Assembly: GCF_034932365.1 (NCBI RefSeq)
Contig: NZ_JAYGHR010000065.1
Coordinates: 83,821 to 147,820 of the forward strand
DNA: 64,000 nt
Source of the DNA: Capilliphycus robustus
Lineage (GTDB): Bacteria; Cyanobacteriota; Cyanobacteriia; Cyanobacteriales; Microcoleaceae
Direction of reading: 5' to 3'
Made by a program: the position numbers and the translations under genes. Shown here one piece after another: positions 61,943 to 64,000 of the stretch. Every line of letters begins with the position of its first letter. Position 1 is the first letter of the stretch. The notes beneath the pieces were generated by a model that worked only from the letters and a program-made list of their open reading frames with translations, did not search any database and had not been told where the DNA came from.

Positions 61943-63229
61943 ATGGCTGCCTTCTCCCAGAAGAATTTAATATTTCTAATTTCTCAGCCTCGTGCTGGTT
62001 CTACCCTGACTCAGAGGATTTTAGGAAGCCATCGAGAAATTTATACGGTGTCTGAACCTTGGATTATGCTACATCCTCTTTACGCACTGCGTAGGGATGG
62101 ACATCAAGCTGAATATAGTGTTCAAAATAGTCAGAAAGCACTCCATAACTTCTTGAACTTACACCCCGAAGGTAAAGAGGCTTATTTTCAAGCTGTACGA
62201 CAAATGTCTTTGAATTTATATGAAGGATTGCTTCGAGGATCAGACAAAAAATATTTTTTAGATAAAACTCCAAGATATTATTATATTCTGCCCGATCTTT
62301 ACAGAACCTTCCCTGATGCTAAATATATTTTACTGATTAGGAATCCCCTAGCTGTTTTGTGTTCTATCTTCAACACGTTTGTTCAAGAGGATTGGTGGAA
62401 AATACAGTATTATCAGGATGATTTACTAAAAGCGCCGGGTTTGCTCGCACAAGCATTGCTTAACTTTCAGGGCAACAGTCTAGTATTGAGATATGAAAAC
62501 TTACTGAGTAACCCAGAAGAAGAAATTCAAAAGGTTTGTAGTTTTCTTAATGTTTCTTTTGATGCAGAAGTAATTAGCTACGGCAATTCTTCCTCTGGGA
62601 AATGGCAGTTTGGAGACCAATCCCTCATTCACCTGGAAACCAAACCGAGCTATCAGAATTTAAATCGCTGGCAAGAAGATTTACAGAATCCAATCCTTTG
62701 GCAATCTGCTTCTCATTATCTAGAATTTTTGGGAGAAGATTTGCTGAGGAGTTTAGGTTATTCCTACACAGAACTAAAAGATATGCTTGACAGACTCAAA
62801 CCAAAAAGTGAGGTGATTCTTCCCCCGGCACTGCAAGAGTTGTTCTGTTCAGCGAGTCTATTTTTAGATCCATCATTACAGCCTTTTCTGGGAGTTGTTG
62901 GAGCAACGGCACAACTTTATGACACTTACTTAAATTTTGGGAGAGTTTTGCTAGAAAAAGATCGCGTTGAACAGGCACTCAAATATATTCAGATCGCTTT
63001 GCAAGTGGCTCCTTCAGTAGCTGAAGCTCACTATCTAATGGGCGAAGGATTTTTACGTTTAGGTAAGCTGGATCAAGCCGTTTCTGCTTATCAAAAAGCT
63101 GTTCAATTGAGTTCGGAAAATCAAAGCAGTCAGCTAGATTCTGCCAAGTTTGCACTCCAGCAAGCACTTCAACTGAATCCAACTCATCAAGCACTCATTG
63201 ATTTACTAGAAACTCTAAATGCAAAATAA
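61943..63229 (+). CDS. Sulfotransferase with C-terminal TPR repeats
   Basis: 428 residues. The sulfotransferase domain (about 1-270) has the PAPS loop ISQPRAGSTLTQRILGSH, FLDKTPRYYYILPDLYRTFP and YILLIRNPLAVLCSIFNTF with the 3'-phosphate-binding Arg/Ser region. From about residue 335 two to three TPR units follow (RVEQALKYIQIALQVAPSVAEAHYL, GKLDQAVSAYQKAVQLS). TPR-sulfotransferase fusions occur in other bacteria and may act on large or carrier-bound acceptors. It is the last plus-strand gene of the cluster; 36 bases later a minus-strand gene converges on it with no obvious terminator. Confidence 0.87.
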   Translation: MAAFSQKNLIFLISQPRAGSTLTQRILGSHREIYTVSEPWIMLHPLYALRRDGHQAEYSVQNSQKALHNFLNLHPEGKEAYFQAVRQMSLNLYEGLLRGSDKKYFLDKTPRYYYILPDLYRTFPDAKYILLIRNPLAVLCSIFNTFVQEDWWKIQYYQDDLLKAPGLLAQALLNFQGNSLVLRYENLLSNPEEEIQKVCSFLNVSFDAEVISYGNSSSGKWQFGDQSLIHLETKPSYQNLNRWQEDLQNPILWQSASHYLEFLGEDLLRSLGYSYTELKDMLDRLKPKSEVILPPALQELFCSASLFLDPSLQPFLGVVGATAQLYDTYLNFGRVLLEKDRVEQALKYIQIALQVAPSVAEAHYLMGEGFLRLGKLDQAVSAYQKAVQLSSENQSSQLDSAKFALQQALQLNPTHQALIDLLETLNAK

Positions 63230-63265
63230 AAATCAAAGAACACCCCCTGTGCAGAATTTTTTAAC

Positions 63266-63757
63266 TTAAGTAACTTTGACATCATATAGCGTTTCAATCC
63301 AAACCCTCGCACCACATCTAGGACTATTGGGACGATAGACGACCCGACATCCTCCCAGTATTTCTACCTCATTGCCATAAATATTGATATTACTCTTTGT
63401 TGGTGAATCTACCAAGGGCGTTGATGGCTGATTGTCTGGGAAGAAGTGGGTTTCCTCACTCGGGTCGCACCACTTCTTGACTGTAATCACAGGCTGTTGA
63501 AGATTTTGTTTTTGATTTTCTCTAATTTTATGAGAGTTGACATGAATGATGGTTTTCGCAGGGGTTCTGGGATTACGCCAACGGGGAGCCGGACCTCTTT
63601 TGCCTCGTTTAATAATGGGTCTGCCGTTAAATAGAGGGATTAACCACATCTTCCCCGTCTTGTAAGCCCCTTCGACTCTACCTGCTATCAGAAGGACTCT
63701 GAGACGAGCCGTAGAGATCTTCAAAATGTGAGCAGCTTCTGTAGTACCGATGATCAT
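63266..63757 (-). CDS. Helix-turn-helix protein, excisionase-like N-terminus
   Basis: 163 residues. N-terminal MerR/excisionase-type HTH (IGTTEAAHILKISTARLRVLLIAGRVEGAYKTGKMWLIPLF), then a basic, proline-rich stretch (RPIIKRGKRGPAPRWRNP) and a C-terminal ~40 residues with YGNEVEILGGCRVVYRPNSPRCG. The family was not identified. Proteins of this type occur near transposons and in regulation of accessory islands. It is convergent with the cluster and adjoins the right end of a tnpB element, so it may be part of the border rather than the pathway. Confidence 0.75.
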   Translation of the reverse strand: MIIGTTEAAHILKISTARLRVLLIAGRVEGAYKTGKMWLIPLFNGRPIIKRGKRGPAPRWRNPRTPAKTIIHVNSHKIRENQKQNLQQPVITVKKWCDPSEETHFFPDNQPSTPLVDSPTKSNINIYGNEVEILGGCRVVYRPNSPRCGARVWIETLYDVKVT

Positions 63758-63787
63758 TCAATTAAAACGGAATCGTAATAGTTTTAA

Positions 63788-63805
63788 TTGACATACTCCC
63801 ATCGC
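63788..63805 (-). repeat. Right-end motif of a tnpB element
   Basis: GCGATGGGAGTATGTCAA (minus strand), starting 11 bases after the tnpB stop. It shares GCGATGGG and a following AGT with the corresponding site of the other tnpB (13827-13843). It ends in TCAA, the right cleavage sequence known for IS608. The predicted guide region would lie just beyond, at about 63768-63787. Confidence 0.5.
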
Positions 63806-63816
63806 TAAATCAAAGA

Positions 63817-64000
63817 TTATAGCGAGGGATTCTCAGCGCAATTGCTGATTCTCAGTTCACAGAATCGACTTAAAATGTTAGCGTCTCCGTTAACAAGCCA
63901 GAGGTCGTTTTCTCCCTGAGCTTTTACCTTTTTGGGGTCAGATTCGGTATGCCCTACCGTACTGTTAAAATATTGAGCTAATAGCTTCAAACCTTTCCCT
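63817..64000 (-). CDS. tnpB: TnpB, C-terminal fragment running off the window
   Basis: The last 60 codons of a minus-strand gene that continues past the window end: GKGLKLLAQYFNSTVGHTES, DPKKVKAQGENDLWLVNGDA and SRFCELRISNCAENPSL before a TAA. This matches the variable tail of IS200/IS605-type TnpB after the last RuvC motif. It was recognised by the tail pattern together with the conserved GCGATGGG end motif; the catalytic part is outside the window, so intactness is unknown. Confidence 0.65.
   Translation of the reverse strand, partial: GKGLKLLAQYFNSTVGHTESDPKKVKAQGENDLWLVNGDANILSRFCELRISNCAENPSL

Noticed and set aside
38572..63229. Saxitoxin (sxt) cluster
   Set aside because: Only shared enzyme families are present. 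SxtA, SxtB, SxtC, SxtI, SxtU and the Rieske enzymes SxtH/T are missing, and many extra genes have no counterpart.
1..64000. tRNA, rRNA or common regulatory RNA genes
   Set aside because: The plus and minus strands were scanned by eye for T-loop and other hallmark motifs (including the Yfr1 core) without a convincing hit; a covariance-model search would be needed to exclude them.

Overview
The window is chromosomal DNA from a filamentous cyanobacterium, probably of the Oscillatoriales (Planktothrix/Lyngbya/Limnoraphis-like). The phylum call rests on frequent GCGATCGC (HIP1) octamers, the neighbourhood der-cbiQ-pipX-pipY-sepF-proC, a CO2-uptake NDH-1 locus (ndhF/ndhD/CO2-hydration protein) and cyanobacteria-only families that I assign as DUF3086 and DUF3119. 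The genus is inferred only from base composition and dispersed repeat families.

Layout. 1-6.4 kb: the 3' part of a giant multidomain glycosyltransferase/methyltransferase with three copies of an uncharacterised ~100-residue module. 6.4-13.7 kb: peroxidase, lipoprotein, secreted DM13 protein, then der, cbiQ-like, pipX, pipY and sepF. 13.8-15.1 kb: a solo IS200/IS605-type tnpB wedged between sepF and proC. 16-17.4 kb: a tandem repeat array, interrupted by a 104-bp MITE with a readable empty site, next to a solo C5 DNA methyltransferase. 17.4-24.4 kb: plsY, DUF3086, DUF3119, an MlaE permease, a fasciclin protein, a Uma2 protein, a WD40 relic and an unrecognised HTH gene. 24.4-29.9 kb: minus-strand ndhF, beta-carbonic anhydrase, ndhD and CO2-hydration gene, a CO2-uptake operon with the anhydrase inside it. 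30.5-37.8 kb: TPR protein, SSB-like protein, fused mannose-1-P guanylyltransferase/phosphomannomutase-type enzyme, small membrane protein, CHASE2 nucleotide cyclase.

38.6-63.2 kb is the striking part: 24 consecutive plus-strand genes, mostly spaced by fewer than 100 bases or overlapping. It looks like a biosynthetic cluster without any NRPS or PKS. It contains an arginine amidinotransferase, three sulfotransferases of different architecture, a SnoaL-ankyrin fusion, an Old Yellow Enzyme, two tandem SxtD-like diiron hydroxylases, an aldo/keto reductase, two tandem clavaminate-synthase-like Fe/2OG oxygenases translationally coupled to an Asp/Glu-racemase-like protein, a DMT exporter, an O-methyltransferase, a P450, a PhyH-type and a TauD-type oxygenase, a GT61 glycosyltransferase, a KpsF isomerase, a nucleotidyltransferase-kinase fusion, a HAD phosphatase, a TylF methyltransferase and two unknowns. 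The simplest reading is a sulfated, methylated and perhaps glycosylated guanidino metabolite that is exported. It shares tools with saxitoxin assembly (amidinotransferase, SxtD-like, sulfotransferase, PhyH) but no SxtA, SxtI or Rieske enzyme is present. I could not match it to a named pathway. Its left border carries a dead ISL3 transposase and a dead WD40 gene; its right border carries an HTH gene and the end of a second tnpB.

No tRNA, rRNA or CRISPR array was recognised by eye. All family assignments are from motif reading, without database searches.
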